Source: Lachnospiraceae bacterium
GTDB taxonomy: Bacteria; Bacillota; Clostridia; Lachnospirales; Lachnospiraceae
Length of the DNA stretch: 64,000 nucleotides
Assembly: GCA_910575445.1 (NCBI GenBank)
Contig: CAJTFW010000002.1
Span: 124,001 to 188,000, forward strand
Reading direction: 5' to 3'
Part shown: positions 27,913-38,800 of the stretch, in pieces
Numbering within the stretch: the stretch's first letter is position 1
Layout of the letters: each line of letters starts with the position of its first letter
Notes under the pieces: model-generated
Told to the model about the DNA's origin: nothing
Databases searched by the model: none
The model's input: only the letters and a program-made list of their open reading frames with translations
Position numbers and translations under genes: made by a program

Positions 27913-28958
27913 TAGAAACTTCTGATAATTTTAATCATGCAGGGACTAAAGCAACGGCTGATATTTCTCAAATAGCTTTTAAACTGGGATATAACTTGAT
28001 TCATGTGCGCATGTTAACTACAAAAATTTCTAAGATAGCTATGTTACAAAGACAATTAGGATATTTTGTTGATTGGCATCAATGTTATAAAAAGGTTACA
28101 GAAGATTCGATTATTTTATTACAACATCCATTTCATTATAAACAATTTACAAGACAAATAATATTAAAAAAATTAAAAAATAAAAAACATGTGAAATTTA
28201 TTTCTGTAATACATGATGTAGAGGAATTAAGAGCATTTCGGTATAATAATTATTATAAAAAAGAGTTTGATTTTATGCTTCAAATAGCAGATGTTCTAAT
28301 AGTGCATAATGAATCAATGAAAAATTTTTTTGTAAAAAAAGGAATACCAAAAGAAAAATTAATTAGTTTACAAGTGTTTGACTATTTACAGCCGGAGCAG
28401 AAAAGTAAGAAAAAGATATTTGAACCTTCAATTACTGTTGCAGGAAACCTGGATGTTAAAAAATGTGGATATATTAATCAACTTGGGAATTTAGGTATTA
28501 AGGTTAAACTATTTGGACCTAATTATGAAGCTGGCTTAGATAAATATAATAATATAGAGTATCAGGGGCAGTTTGCACCGGAACAGATACCATCTAAATT
28601 GACTGGAGGATTTGGTCTTGTCTGGGATGGAGATGGTATTGATGGATGTATAGGACAAGCAGGACAATATTTGCGATATAATAATCCGCATAAATTATCA
28701 TTGTATTTGTCTTCTGGTTTACCAGTTGTGATTTGGAATAAAGCAGCTGAGGTAGAATTTGTAAAAACAAACAAGGTTGGGATATGTGTAGAATCTCTTT
28801 TAGAATTAAAAACAATTTTAGAGCATATGAGTGAGGAGGATTATCAAGAATATGTTAATGCAGCTGTTGTTATTGGGGAAAATATGAGAAAAGGTGACTA
28901 TGGAATGCAAGCGATTTGTTTGGCAGAAAATTTTATAAAATCTGTTAAGAAATTATAA
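27894..28958 (+). CDS. Gtf3/WbbI-like sugar transferase
   Basis: A 354-residue protein with GFGLVWDGDGIDGCIGQAG near residue 240 and NPHKLSLYLSSGLPVVIW near residue 263. These match the Gtf3-type GT-B family, which includes streptococcal glucosyltransferases and beta-1,6-galactofuranosyltransferase WbbI-like proteins. The donor could be UDP-glucose or UDP-galactofuranose; no galactopyranose mutase gene is seen in the window. It is the last gene of this group, and AT-rich non-coding sequence follows. Confidence 0.82.
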   Translation: MQKYQIIETSDNFNHAGTKATADISQIAFKLGYNLIHVRMLTTKISKIAMLQRQLGYFVDWHQCYKKVTEDSIILLQHPFHYKQFTRQIILKKLKNKKHVKFISVIHDVEELRAFRYNNYYKKEFDFMLQIADVLIVHNESMKNFFVKKGIPKEKLISLQVFDYLQPEQKSKKKIFEPSITVAGNLDVKKCGYINQLGNLGIKVKLFGPNYEAGLDKYNNIEYQGQFAPEQIPSKLTGGFGLVWDGDGIDGCIGQAGQYLRYNNPHKLSLYLSSGLPVVIWNKAAEVEFVKTNKVGICVESLLELKTILEHMSEEDYQEYVNAAVVIGENMRKGDYGMQAICLAENFIKSVKKL

Positions 28959-29286
28959 TTTGACCTATTATGCTACTCCATTTAGAAATTGTTGAAACAT
29001 TTATAAAAATGCAAAAAATTCTCCTGTTTTATGGTGTGCAAAGTGGTGATAAGGTTCATTGATGATAATATAAGTTGTTAAAATGGAATTTTCAAAAGTA
29101 GTTATAAGTATGGTAGTATTATTTTGGAACTTCAACACAATAATATCTCTTTTTAAGTTTGTATCGTTACAAATTAAATATTGCAGCATGTTTTGCTGTA
29201 TTGTGCCTTTATCATAATGGTATAATTTATAAATATGTAGATAATATAGTTTGGAAACAATATTTGATTGCAGAGGTAGTTTTGTA
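28959..29286 (+). other. Non-coding interval with possible promoter
   Basis: No gene is seen here. A perfect -10-like TATAAT lies at 29221-29226, about 60 bases before the next start. Its best -35 (TATTGT at 29199-29204, spacing 16) is poor. A small CAGCA/TGCTG hairpin lies just before it. This is plausibly the promoter of the following membrane-protein gene. Confidence 0.4.
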
Positions 29287-30897
29287 ATGGAAAGTACATA
29301 CAAGGTAAGAACAGAAAAGATGATTAAAAAAAAACAGAATGATATGCTAAATGATACAATATTCTTAATGATTCGTTTTATGTTTGTCTTGATGATAGGA
29401 ATAATTATCTTAGTCTGTTGTTTTGGAAATCAGATTTGGTATGAAAGAAATCACGATGATGGACTGATTATGTCTAACTTTGCCTTGCTGATTCTAGGAA
29501 TAACAATACTAATATTGCTTTATTGGATATTAGAACAAAAAGTACACATAAAAAGTGAAAAGGTAATTATTTTATGTAGTCTTTGCTTTCTTATTTTCCA
29601 AATGTTTTTAACATGGAATTATTATTTTAAGACAGATTGGGATGTTGAGACTATTGTTGAAGCAGCTTATGAAGTTGTTTCTGGCCAACAAGAAGATTGG
29701 GCAATTGACTATTTTTCCAGATATCCCAATAATCGTTTGTTAGTATTGATTTATTCATGTATTATTAGAATATTTGCTTTGTTTCATTTGGAAAATAAAG
29801 CATATATGGGATTTCTGCTTTTTCAATGTGTAATATCTTGGGGTACAGGTCTGCTATTGTATAATCTTTCAAGAAAGTTGTTAAATAGTCGTGTAATTGC
29901 TTTTGAAACATGGGGAATATACTGTTTCTTGATTGGATTATCACCATGGGTGTCCATTCCATATTCTGATTCTGTAGGATTGATTTTTCCGGTTGCTATT
30001 TTAACAATATATTTAAAAACATTATCTCTGCAATCTATTTCTTTTTTTCAGTGGTATCTGATGATTTCATTATCATATATTGGTTACAAGATAAAACCAC
30101 AAATAGTAATTGTTATGATTGCGATTGTGTTAATTTCAATAGTTCGTTTCGCTTCTTTTGTATGGCATAGTAAAATAGATAATATTAAAAGAAATATAAA
30201 AAAGAACAATTTTGGGATAAAGCTGTTATTATTAACAGGTAGTGTGATATGCACAGTGTGGATAGTAAATGCTGGAATAGATACAACGGGTTTTATAGTT
30301 GATAAAGAAAAATCTTTTGGTATCTCTCATTTCTTTATGATGGGCATGAATGAGGATAGGGGAGGGGTATGGGACGGAGAGGATGTTGCTATCTCAGATG
30401 CTTGTAAAAGTGCTGCGGAGCGTCAAGAAGTAAACTTATCTATTGCTAAAGAAAGACTGCAAAAAATGGGAGTAGCAGGATTTGTTCGTCAGATGCATAG
30501 GAAATTATTAACCAACTATAATGATGGAACATTTTGCTGGGGAGGAGAAGGTGTATTTTATAAAGAAGTATTACCAGAAAAAACAATGTTTTCTTCTTTG
30601 ATTAGAAATATATATTATAATCGGGAATATATGGGAGCGTATTTTAAATATTTTTATTCTTTTATGAAAATGTTATGGCTTTCCGTATTGTGTATATCAT
30701 TATTTTCTGGAATTTTTAAAACAACAAATCATATTTTACTTGTATGTATGTTGACATTGATAGGATTGACTATATTTGAACAGATTTTTGAGGCTCGGGC
30801 ACGATATATATACATATACGTACCAATCTATATATTACTTGTACCTGTAGGGATGATGAATCTAAAAAAAATAATACGGGGGGTAATTCATATATAA
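29287..30897 (+). CDS. GT-C-like membrane glycosyltransferase
   Basis: A 536-residue protein with about 11 spans. The first extracellular loop holds an acidic pair (FKTDWDVETIVEAA near residue 120) of the kind used for catalysis by GT-C enzymes (ArnT/PMT-like), which take polyprenyl-phosphate sugars. A large C-terminal extracellular region (about 350-440) precedes the last spans. The ATG at 29287 has AGAGGTAG 8 bases upstream, so it is preferred over an in-frame TTG at 29251. It may add a side-branch sugar outside the cell. The family is assigned by topology and the acidic loop only. Confidence 0.65.
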   Translation: MESTYKVRTEKMIKKKQNDMLNDTIFLMIRFMFVLMIGIIILVCCFGNQIWYERNHDDGLIMSNFALLILGITILILLYWILEQKVHIKSEKVIILCSLCFLIFQMFLTWNYYFKTDWDVETIVEAAYEVVSGQQEDWAIDYFSRYPNNRLLVLIYSCIIRIFALFHLENKAYMGFLLFQCVISWGTGLLLYNLSRKLLNSRVIAFETWGIYCFLIGLSPWVSIPYSDSVGLIFPVAILTIYLKTLSLQSISFFQWYLMISLSYIGYKIKPQIVIVMIAIVLISIVRFASFVWHSKIDNIKRNIKKNNFGIKLLLLTGSVICTVWIVNAGIDTTGFIVDKEKSFGISHFFMMGMNEDRGGVWDGEDVAISDACKSAAERQEVNLSIAKERLQKMGVAGFVRQMHRKLLTNYNDGTFCWGGEGVFYKEVLPEKTMFSSLIRNIYYNREYMGAYFKYFYSFMKMLWLSVLCISLFSGIFKTTNHILLVCMLTLIGLTIFEQIFEARARYIYIYVPIYILLVPVGMMNLKKIIRGVIHI

Positions 30898-31240
30898 TAA
30901 TAGTGAAGAATTAGAGTTGTTTTGATGTTTTATGGAGAGGGCATTGGTGGTTTACACTTTCTGCTTTTGCAAACATTTAAGAAATCATACAACATTGCCG
31001 ACATATATTATAACTATATTAAAGTAGCAGTATGTCTATTAATTAGGTAATTGTGAAACTTGCTAAACTCGTTCGCAATCTTAAAGCAAAACACAGAAGA
31101 ATTCGTGAAGAGCACGAATTCTAAGATGAAATGTGGATAACTTCTGACTTTCAAGCTCTGCTCTTGGATTGAGGGAAATATAGGTTTTCGAGAAATGTTT
31201 GTTATCGTCAAAAGTGCTGCAGATAAAAAGGCTTTTATAG
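30898..31240 (+). other. Non-coding, probably decayed interval with a strong hairpin
   Basis: No supportable gene was found. All frames are interrupted. The notable element is a perfect 10-bp hairpin, listed separately. This stretch probably includes the lost 5' part of the broken gene downstream. Confidence 0.5.
31098..31122. repeat. Perfect 10-bp hairpin
   Basis: AGAATTCGTG (31098-31107) and CACGAATTCT (31113-31122) are perfect inverted copies around the loop aagag. There is no T run, so it is not a classic terminator. Confidence 0.6.
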
Positions 31241-31264
31241 AGTTCTACAGTATCGAAAACAGCA

Positions 31265-32205
31265 TTGCCAAGGAATGTTTTAGGATTGAGTAGTGGATGT
31301 TTGGAAAAGAATGTATTAGATTCATGTTGTATCTTTTCAGAGGAAGGTGTATATCCAGAATTAACAGGAATAAAAACATCTCAAGTGGATAATTCTACAG
31401 ATGCCTTGATGCTTTTGATTGCTTCCTATCCGAGCATGGAAAAAATAAAAGAAAAGAACTTATTTTCCCTATTTTTTTTATGTGGCTTTTTATGAATCCG
31501 ATTGCTACGATGAGTTCTTTACAATTTAATAATGTTACCTTAGTGACATGGATTACAATTTTGCTAATGCTTTATCTTGAAGAACAATGGAAGATGGAAT
31601 TAAGCAAGTGGGAATTGTTATTTGTGGTAATTGGTGCACTAACGAGCTATCTGGATTTGTTAACATATCCATTAGTTACGTTAGGAGTTCCATTAAGCTT
31701 ATGGCTTGCTTTAAACAGAGATTCTTCTATGGGGTTTAAGATAAAGGGAATATTGTTGATTTCTGCTTTCTGGTCTGTTGGTTATACTGGAATGTGGGCA
31801 GGGAAATGGGTCTTGGGGAGCATTATTACAGGAGAAAATGTTTTTGAAAATGCAGTTGAGGTAATGCAAGTGCGTACTTCATCGATTGTGGACGAAGACC
31901 AAGGGGTGACATACTGGGAAGTGATAGAGTGTCAGATGTCAATTGCAGGTAGATATATGTTTTTGGCAGTTGCAGCAGCCGGAGCTTTTCTGACATTCTA
32001 TAGTGTAAAAATGAAAAAATTAGATTTTCAATCTTTTTTCCCATATGTTATAGTGGGATTATATCCCTTTATCTGGTATTTGATATTAAAAAATCACTCC
32101 TATATACATGCTTTTTTTACATATAGAGAGTTGGCAATTACTATTTTTGCGTGTTGTGTTTATATAGCTGTTCAATTTAAAAGAAAAGGAGACCACCAAC
32201 TATGA
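31265..32205 (+). pseudogene. Broken multispanning membrane-protein gene
   Basis: Two adjoining open frames encode consecutive parts of one protein. The first (31265-31495) carries GVYPELTGIKTSQVDNSTDA followed by LMLLIASYP, an extracellular segment seen in uncharacterised Firmicutes membrane proteins. The second (31480-32205) carries spans starting MNPIATMSSLQF and the well-kept ALTSYLDLLTYPLVTLG. The join lies in a run of eight T (31472-31479), and the N-terminal span and much of the middle are missing. The first frame has no ATG start. The second frame could still be translated, ending 4 bases past the next start. The family function is unknown. Confidence 0.65.
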
Positions 32206-35200
32206 AAAGAACCATGGAAAAGAGACTGCTATCCATAGCGATTTCCATAAGCCTGATCTTCGGGAGTATGTTATCTGCTCCAATGCAAGTGTCAGCTGCT
32301 ACTGTGAAAAGAACAATGGCAAATGTAATTATATTTGTGGAATTTTCTGACACAGAATATGGTAAAGATGACAAACATGCTGGTCATGAAACGGCAGTAT
32401 ATGGCCAGTGTTTTAGGGGGAACAATAGTGCGGCATATGCAAAAAGTTTATTTGATGGCGATGCAAGTAATCCAATAGCATTAAAACAATATTTGAAGAC
32501 TATCTCTTATGGGCAACTGCAGGTGGAAAATGTTTTTCCACAGATTAGTGGAGATAAGATAGCTCCATATCGCTTAAAAAATCCAGCAGCGTATTATACG
32601 AACACAGGGAATGGCGATAATGGCGATCAAAAGATGATTAAGGAGCTGATAGAGAATAACGCAATTAAGCTGCCTTCAGGAGCAACAGTGGATTATGATG
32701 GAGATGGTGCAATTGATAATCTGACCATTGTATATACTACTAACAAAGACGCAGATGCACATAAATCTACCTATAAATCAGGTGGCGGTATAGGCGGATA
32801 TGCTGTTAAAGATTATAATATGTTGCCTGAATACAGCGTATTTATGATGAAAGCAGTAGGCGTAGCGTGTCATGAATTTCTTCATACGGTGGGATATCCT
32901 GACTTATATCGGGAGAATGCAGTAAGCAATGGACGACCAGTAGGAGAGTGGGGAATTATGGCCAGTGCAGGCAGATACCTTCAGTATCCTCTTGCCTATC
33001 TTCGTGGAGGGATGACAAACTGGTTTACAATTCCAACGGTAGAACAGTCGGGGCAGCAATCTCTATATGCAGCTTCCAAAACTACAATTGATACAAAAGA
33101 CCAGCAGGCTGTTATCTTGAAAACAAATTATTCGGATAGTGAATTTTTTGTATTGGAGTATCGAAAACAATCCCAAACAGTGAATGAGTATGAGAGTAAG
33201 AATCTTTTGCAGGCTTCTGGGTTGATTATCTACCGGGTAAATACTCGATATTCACAAAATTATTATTCATCTGGTGATATGATATATGTATTTCGGCCAG
33301 GCGATAGTTATAATGCAAATGGTAGAGAAAAGGCACTGAAATATGTCTCTACTGGAGCTTTGGCGTCTGAGCTTGGCAGAACTTCTTATGGAAGCAGCGA
33401 CCCTAATGCCACTTTGATGGATGGCGCGATTACGTACTCGGATGGTACGAACAGTGGAATTGTAATAAGCAATGTGGGCAGTAATGCGGGAGATAAGATT
33501 ACTTTTGATATTACCTATCATCCAGTTGATGAGTATTGGACGACGATGGCAGAATTAGATAATGACCCAACAGATGAGATGGATTCCTATATGGATACCG
33601 ATGGGACAATATATAGTTTGCAGCGTAAAGGAACGGAACTAAGTGCTCCAGTATCTCTGTATCAATATAATGCAGCCGGATGGAAAAAGCTTGGCACACC
33701 TTTATCAAATGTAAGCAGTAGTTTTAAACTGGGAAAATACAATGGAAATCTGTATGCAGGGTATTTAGATACTAGAACTTGGGTATTTAAACTGCTTCGT
33801 TGGAGTGGCTCTGGATGGGCAGAGGTATTTACCTCTAAAGATACTTGTTCGTCGAATACTTTTACCATGACTTCGGCAGAAGATGGTATATATTTTAGTT
33901 ATCTGGATGACCAGACTCATCGCTTGAGTGCATATCGCTATACTACATCTGGAGTAGCAAAACTTGGAGATATGGTTGCACAAGGAGATGCATATGGCTC
34001 AGATATTGGCAGTGTATCCATAACAGCAGAACAGGGAAAGGTGGTATTGGGATACAGAGATGCTGTAAAGAAGCAAATCAATGTAAAGATTTTTAATAGC
34101 AGCCAGAATGTATGGGAAGCAGTTGGAAGTTCTACTTTAACGGGAGACGGAATAGTAAAGCTTCATAGAAATCAGATTTATTTGATGAAAGGTGAAACTT
34201 CTAGTACAAATGGCGGAGAGTTGTATCGATATAATCTTTCAGCAGCAAATGGAGAATGGAGCAGAATTGGGCCAGGTGCTTTTTCGGAAGAAAGTGCTTT
34301 TGAGAAGGATATTTGCTTTATCGGCGATGTACCATATGTGGCGATGATAGGCGGGTCATCTCAACATGGAAAAGTGATAAATCTAATAGATGGCCAGTGG
34401 GGAGTGCTTGGAAATAAGATTACCAATGAAAAAATCAACAATTTGCAAATATTTTCAAAGGGCAATGACCTCTATGCGATATATTGTACAGATGGAAAAA
34501 AAGTCTATATCAAATCACATTTTGCAAAAGAGATTATTGTAACACCTGATGAAAATCCTGATGGTTCAGGTGGGAATACAGGTGACAATCCTGGCGGAGA
34601 TTCCAATGGAACAGGCGGAAATGATGGAAACACAGGAGGAAACACTGGAAGTTCAGGTGACAACAGTGGAAGCACAGGAGGAAATACCGGAAGCTCAGGT
34701 GGTAACAGTGGAAGTACAGGAGGAAACACTGGAAGTTCAGGCGACAATAGTGGGAACACTGGAAATACAGAAGGAAATGGTGGAACAACAGGAAATAATC
34801 CTGGAACATCTAACGGAAGTGGAGACTCTTCGCAAGGCAATGGTGGCACTATCGACGTTCCAGAGCCACCAGTCAATACCAGCGATATTAAAGATTTAAG
34901 CGTTATTATGCTAAAGAGCAATTCGTTGCGATTGTCCTGGAATTCTGTTCCAAATATAAAGTCTTATGAAGTATACTATTCTACTTCACCAGATTCTGGC
35001 TTTAAAAGACTGACTACTACGAAGAAGACTTTCTATGATTTTAAGAGAGCAAAATGTGGTCAGACATATTATTTCCAAGTGCGGACAATGAGTAAGGTTG
35101 GAAAACAGAAGGTCTATAGTGATTTCTGTCCAGCTGTTTCTGGAAGAACTGTATTAAATGGAACGGTCGATGCTTATATTGCAAAGACAACTTATAACAG

Positions 35201-35696
35201 CATCACTATCAAATGGAATAAGGTAAGGGATGCAAAGAAATACGAGATTTATTATGCAACATCTCCAGGTGGAGAATATCATTTCCTGAAGTCACAGGGT
35301 GGCAGAAGCTTTACACATAAGAAACTGACAACGGGTGATACCTATTATTATCAGATACGTCCCATCAGAGATTCGTATAAGGGCGAGTTTTCCAGCATAG
35401 TTTCTTCAAAAACCGTGTTAAATGCATTGACAAAACTGCAGGCAAAGCCTTCTGGCGCAGGTCGGATAAAGGTATCCTGGAAGAAAGTACCAGGAGCAAA
35501 GGCATATGTGATTCTTCGTGCAGACAGTGAGGAAGGGCCATATGAGCAGATTGGAGTGTCATATAAGCCAAATTATCTTGATGCAGGACTTCCAGACGCA
35601 ACGGGTTATTACTATAAGGTCTATGGAGTATCCGGGGCACATAAGACAAATGTAGAAGGACCAGTATGGCAACTAACAAAAGCTGCCAAAAAATGA
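32202..35696 (+). CDS. Secreted M6-type metalloprotease with Gly-rich linker and three FN3 domains
   Basis: A 1164-residue exported protein with a signal peptide (residues 1-32, ending VSA). The catalytic domain has the zinc motif HEFLH (H224-H228) followed by GYPDLY, as in immune-inhibitor-A/M6-like proteases. A calcium-loop-like DYDGDGAID lies at about 164-172. A beta-rich middle region (about 430-775) is followed by a Gly/Asn/Ser/Thr-rich linker (about 786-886) and three FN3-like repeats (about 890-1160). There is no LPXTG or SLH anchor. AAGGAG precedes the ATG. It probably acts on extracellular or cell-wall proteins; the substrate is unknown. Confidence 0.87.
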   Translation: MKRTMEKRLLSIAISISLIFGSMLSAPMQVSAATVKRTMANVIIFVEFSDTEYGKDDKHAGHETAVYGQCFRGNNSAAYAKSLFDGDASNPIALKQYLKTISYGQLQVENVFPQISGDKIAPYRLKNPAAYYTNTGNGDNGDQKMIKELIENNAIKLPSGATVDYDGDGAIDNLTIVYTTNKDADAHKSTYKSGGGIGGYAVKDYNMLPEYSVFMMKAVGVACHEFLHTVGYPDLYRENAVSNGRPVGEWGIMASAGRYLQYPLAYLRGGMTNWFTIPTVEQSGQQSLYAASKTTIDTKDQQAVILKTNYSDSEFFVLEYRKQSQTVNEYESKNLLQASGLIIYRVNTRYSQNYYSSGDMIYVFRPGDSYNANGREKALKYVSTGALASELGRTSYGSSDPNATLMDGAITYSDGTNSGIVISNVGSNAGDKITFDITYHPVDEYWTTMAELDNDPTDEMDSYMDTDGTIYSLQRKGTELSAPVSLYQYNAAGWKKLGTPLSNVSSSFKLGKYNGNLYAGYLDTRTWVFKLLRWSGSGWAEVFTSKDTCSSNTFTMTSAEDGIYFSYLDDQTHRLSAYRYTTSGVAKLGDMVAQGDAYGSDIGSVSITAEQGKVVLGYRDAVKKQINVKIFNSSQNVWEAVGSSTLTGDGIVKLHRNQIYLMKGETSSTNGGELYRYNLSAANGEWSRIGPGAFSEESAFEKDICFIGDVPYVAMIGGSSQHGKVINLIDGQWGVLGNKITNEKINNLQIFSKGNDLYAIYCTDGKKVYIKSHFAKEIIVTPDENPDGSGGNTGDNPGGDSNGTGGNDGNTGGNTGSSGDNSGSTGGNTGSSGGNSGSTGGNTGSSGDNSGNTGNTEGNGGTTGNNPGTSNGSGDSSQGNGGTIDVPEPPVNTSDIKDLSVIMLKSNSLRLSWNSVPNIKSYEVYYSTSPDSGFKRLTTTKKTFYDFKRAKCGQTYYFQVRTMSKVGKQKVYSDFCPAVSGRTVLNGTVDAYIAKTTYNSITIKWNKVRDAKKYEIYYATSPGGEYHFLKSQGGRSFTHKKLTTGDTYYYQIRPIRDSYKGEFSSIVSSKTVLNALTKLQAKPSGAGRIKVSWKKVPGAKAYVILRADSEEGPYEQIGVSYKPNYLDAGLPDATGYYYKVYGVSGAHKTNVEGPVWQLTKAAKK
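34632..34757 (+). repeat. Three tandem 42-bp repeats in the protease linker
   Basis: Three near-identical 42-base units (34632, 34674 and 34716) each encode a 14-residue TGGNTGSSG-type block with D/G and S/N variation. Less regular related sequence lies on both sides. They form the flexible linker between the catalytic part and the FN3 domains and could change in copy number. Confidence 0.85.
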
Positions 35697-35722
35697 AAAT
35701 ATTCTTAAGATTGTATAGATAG

Positions 35723-35752
35723 TTGCGTTTTGACTGTAGATTGGTATATAAT
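35723..35752 (+). promoter_or_regulatory. Probable promoter of the GH25 muramidase gene
   Basis: TTGCGT (35723-35728) and a perfect TATAAT (35747-35752) have 18 bases between them. Transcription would start about ten bases before the hairpin at 35763, so that hairpin would lie at the very 5' end of the RNA. Confidence 0.55.
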
Positions 35753-35762
35753 CAAAAAAGCG

Positions 35763-35796
35763 GCGCCATAGTGTGTAGGCTATGGCGCGTTTTTTT
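35763..35796 (+). terminator. Strong intrinsic terminator or leader attenuator
   Basis: GCGCCATAG (35763-35771) pairs perfectly with CTATGGCGC (35780-35788), followed by a G and seven T residues. It would end the protease transcript. It also lies between the candidate promoter at 35723 and the muramidase gene at 35832, so that transcript would have to pass through it. Confidence 0.85.
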
Positions 35797-35831
35797 GCGA
35801 GCAGTAAATATGATAAGAGAATGGAGGAACT

Positions 35832-38800
35832 ATGAAGCGAAAGGTTGTATTAAGGTGCCTGTCTTGTCTGTTGACAGGAATGTTGTTGTTAGAATCACCG
35901 CTGCAGGTATTTGCAGAACAGACAAATGATACTGTACAAAGTGATGTGGAAAATGAAAATCAGGATACGGAACCTGTAACGACAGATGAGCCTGTAGATG
36001 AGGCAGAGGTTGCTAATCCAACAGAAGATGAAGAACAGAAGGATGTTCCTAAAACAGAGGAGAATAAGGAAGATGAGTCCAATCAGGAGACGCCTCCGGC
36101 AGACGATAAAGCGCCTAGTCAGGAAGTGCCGCCAACCGACGATGAAACGTCCAATCAGGAAATTCCTCCAACAGATGATGAAAACACTGTCACAGAAGAA
36201 AATAAGACGCCAACAGAAGACAGTTCTGATGAGATAAAATCAGAAGATAAGGTAGACGCTGTTACTCCGGCTGAGGATGAGGCAAATCCAGATGAGAATA
36301 CTCCCACACAGGAACTTCCATCAGAAGATTTAGAGAATCTTGAGCCCAAAGAAGAGCAGACAGAGACAGAAGATGAGATAGATGGATTTTTTGTACTGAC
36401 AGGTGAACAGTATGGAACAGAAGCTGCCTATCTTGGAGAGAAAAAAGAGCTGCTCGCAGATTACCAAGAAGTGGCAGGGGTACTTCAGAATACACTTCGG
36501 GAGAAAAAAAGCGAACTATCTCTAAAAGAGATGTCACTTAGCCCAGAAATCATACAGGATTTATTGGTTTACATAGTAAATGATACCGATGTGGATTGCA
36601 GTTATCTGTTACCATTGGTTACTTATACTTATGTGGAAAAGGCAGATGAGGAAAATACCACAACTAAGAACGTATATTCGGTTCGATTTTCTTATCTGAC
36701 CCAAGAATCACAACTGACCTTGACACAGGAAAGCAGAAGCCTAAAGGATGGTGTAAAGCTTGCTTTTACAACAGATGCTTCTGTAGAAACCTATCGTCTG
36801 TATCGCCACGATACTAATGGAGAGGAATGGACGCTAGTAGCAGAGCTTTCGGCTAAAGATGCCAAGAGTTTTACGGATACTGATGTCGCAGATGGCGAAG
36901 TATATCTATATCGCTTAATGGGTTATCAGATAGTAGAAGAAAAAGAAGTGCTCTGCAATTTCAGCCCTTCACTTAAGAGCGAATATACCTTGGATGCGCC
37001 AGAGAATCCAAAAGCACAGAGTATGTCTGCATCTGTAGAACTGACCTGGGACGAAGTGGCTGATGCGACTGCCTATGAGGTAGAAGTCTATGATGAAGCC
37101 AAAGGTGATTTTGTGTATCTAGGAACGGCTACGGAGAATCACTATCTGCACGAAGGCTTAGAAAGCGGCAAAGTCTATGAGTATCGAATTCGGGCTATCT
37201 ATCAGAGCATGGCGCGTTCGGCAAGTGGCACAACCGTATCTTCTTATTCGGATACCGTAAAAGGGCAGACAGCACCAGCAGCTACCAAAAAGGTAAGCTA
37301 TACTTCAGAAGCTTCTGACAGCGTGTTGCTTCAGTGGGAAGCAGTACAGGGTGCAGATGGATATTGCATTTATCAAGACGGAAAGGAAGTTCTGAAGACA
37401 AATGAGCTGTCTTGTCAGATAAACAGCTTAAAAGCAGGAACTGAATATAAGTTTGAAGTTCGCGCTTATGCAGATAATGGAAGCAAAATACTGATGGGAG
37501 ATGCATCTGCAGCCTATGCAATGCCACTACTTCCAGCAGTCAATCTAAGCGTAGAGAGAGCTGCTTATAATCAGTTAAAGCTTACCTGGCAGGAAGCTGC
37601 ACCAAAAGTTTCCTATGAGATTTACAGAAAGACAGAAGGACAGGCAGAACAGCTCATTCAGACGATTACTGATGAAAATGCTTTAACATGGACAGACAGT
37701 ACAGTAAAATTTGATACAACCTATCAGTATCGGATTCGTGCAGTCAAAAAGGTACAGGATAGAAGCTATATAGGAGTTTATTCACAGGAAGTATCGGGTG
37801 TTACTACTTTGGATGCAGTAACGATACAGGCTGTTGCTACTTCTGATATGCAGTCTCTACAGATAAGCTGGAACCAGGCTCCAGGAGCAACAGGATATGA
37901 AGTGTATCGCTCGACAACATCGGGAAGTGGCTATGTAAAGGTTGCAAATCTTCCAGCAGATACAACTACCTATCGCGATAATGGTCTGACGATTGCCAAT
38001 ACCTACTATTATCAGGTACGGGCATTTGCTACAGAAGGAGACAAGACAGCATATAGCAATTATTCACCAGAGGTGAGTGGCACAGTAAAGCTGAGTGAGG
38101 TGTCAAATCTTCAGGTTACGATGACAAAGGTAAATACACTTCGCCTAACTTGGGATGCTTGTTCAGATGCAAAATCATATGAGGTTTATTATTATTCCTC
38201 TATTGATTCCAGGATACGTCGTGCGACCAATACAAAAAAGACATTTTATAATTTTAGTAAAGCAAAGTGTGGTGTTACCTATTATTTTAAAGTGCGAACC
38301 TGGCAGAAGATTGGCAAAGAGAAATATTATAGCGACTATTGTCAGGAAATATCCGGGATGACAGTATTGTCAGGAGCTCCTACTATATCAATGAAAAAGC
38401 TTACATTTAACAGCATTGCGTTTAAATGGAGCAAGGTAAAGGATGCCAAAAAATATGAAATCTGGTATGCAACAAGTCCAGATGGGGACTATCAGCTTCT
38501 CAAGACACAAGGAGGAACAAGCTTTACACATAAGAAGATAGCGACAGGAGTGATGTACTATTACAAAGTCCGTCCAATCAGAGATTACTATACAGGAGAG
38601 TTTTCGGAAGTATTTTCAGCACGTCCGGGACTGGATGAGTTGAAGAATTTAAATATTGAAAGGGGAACAAAACAGTTAAAGCTGTCCTGGAAAAAGTTAA
38701 AAGGTACAGAGAATTATGTGATTCTTCGTTCTGAGCAGGAAAATGGAACTTATACAGAGGTAGGAAGAACACCGAAGACTTCTTATACAGATACTGGCTT

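Noticed and set aside
34632-34757. Regular repeats considered as a CRISPR array
   Set aside because: The 42-bp units are contiguous, in frame and coding, with no unique spacers.
34505-34921. Minus-strand open frame, Pro/Leu/Phe-rich, about 138 residues, and a plus-strand frame of 116 residues in the same place
   Set aside because: Both are shadows of the Gly/Asn/Ser/Thr-rich repeat linker of the protease, which leaves all frames open. There are no ribosome sites or family similarity.
35730-35752. TTGACT as the -35 box with the TATAAT at 35747
   Set aside because: The spacing would be only 11 bases; TTGCGT at 35723 with an 18-base spacer is more plausible.
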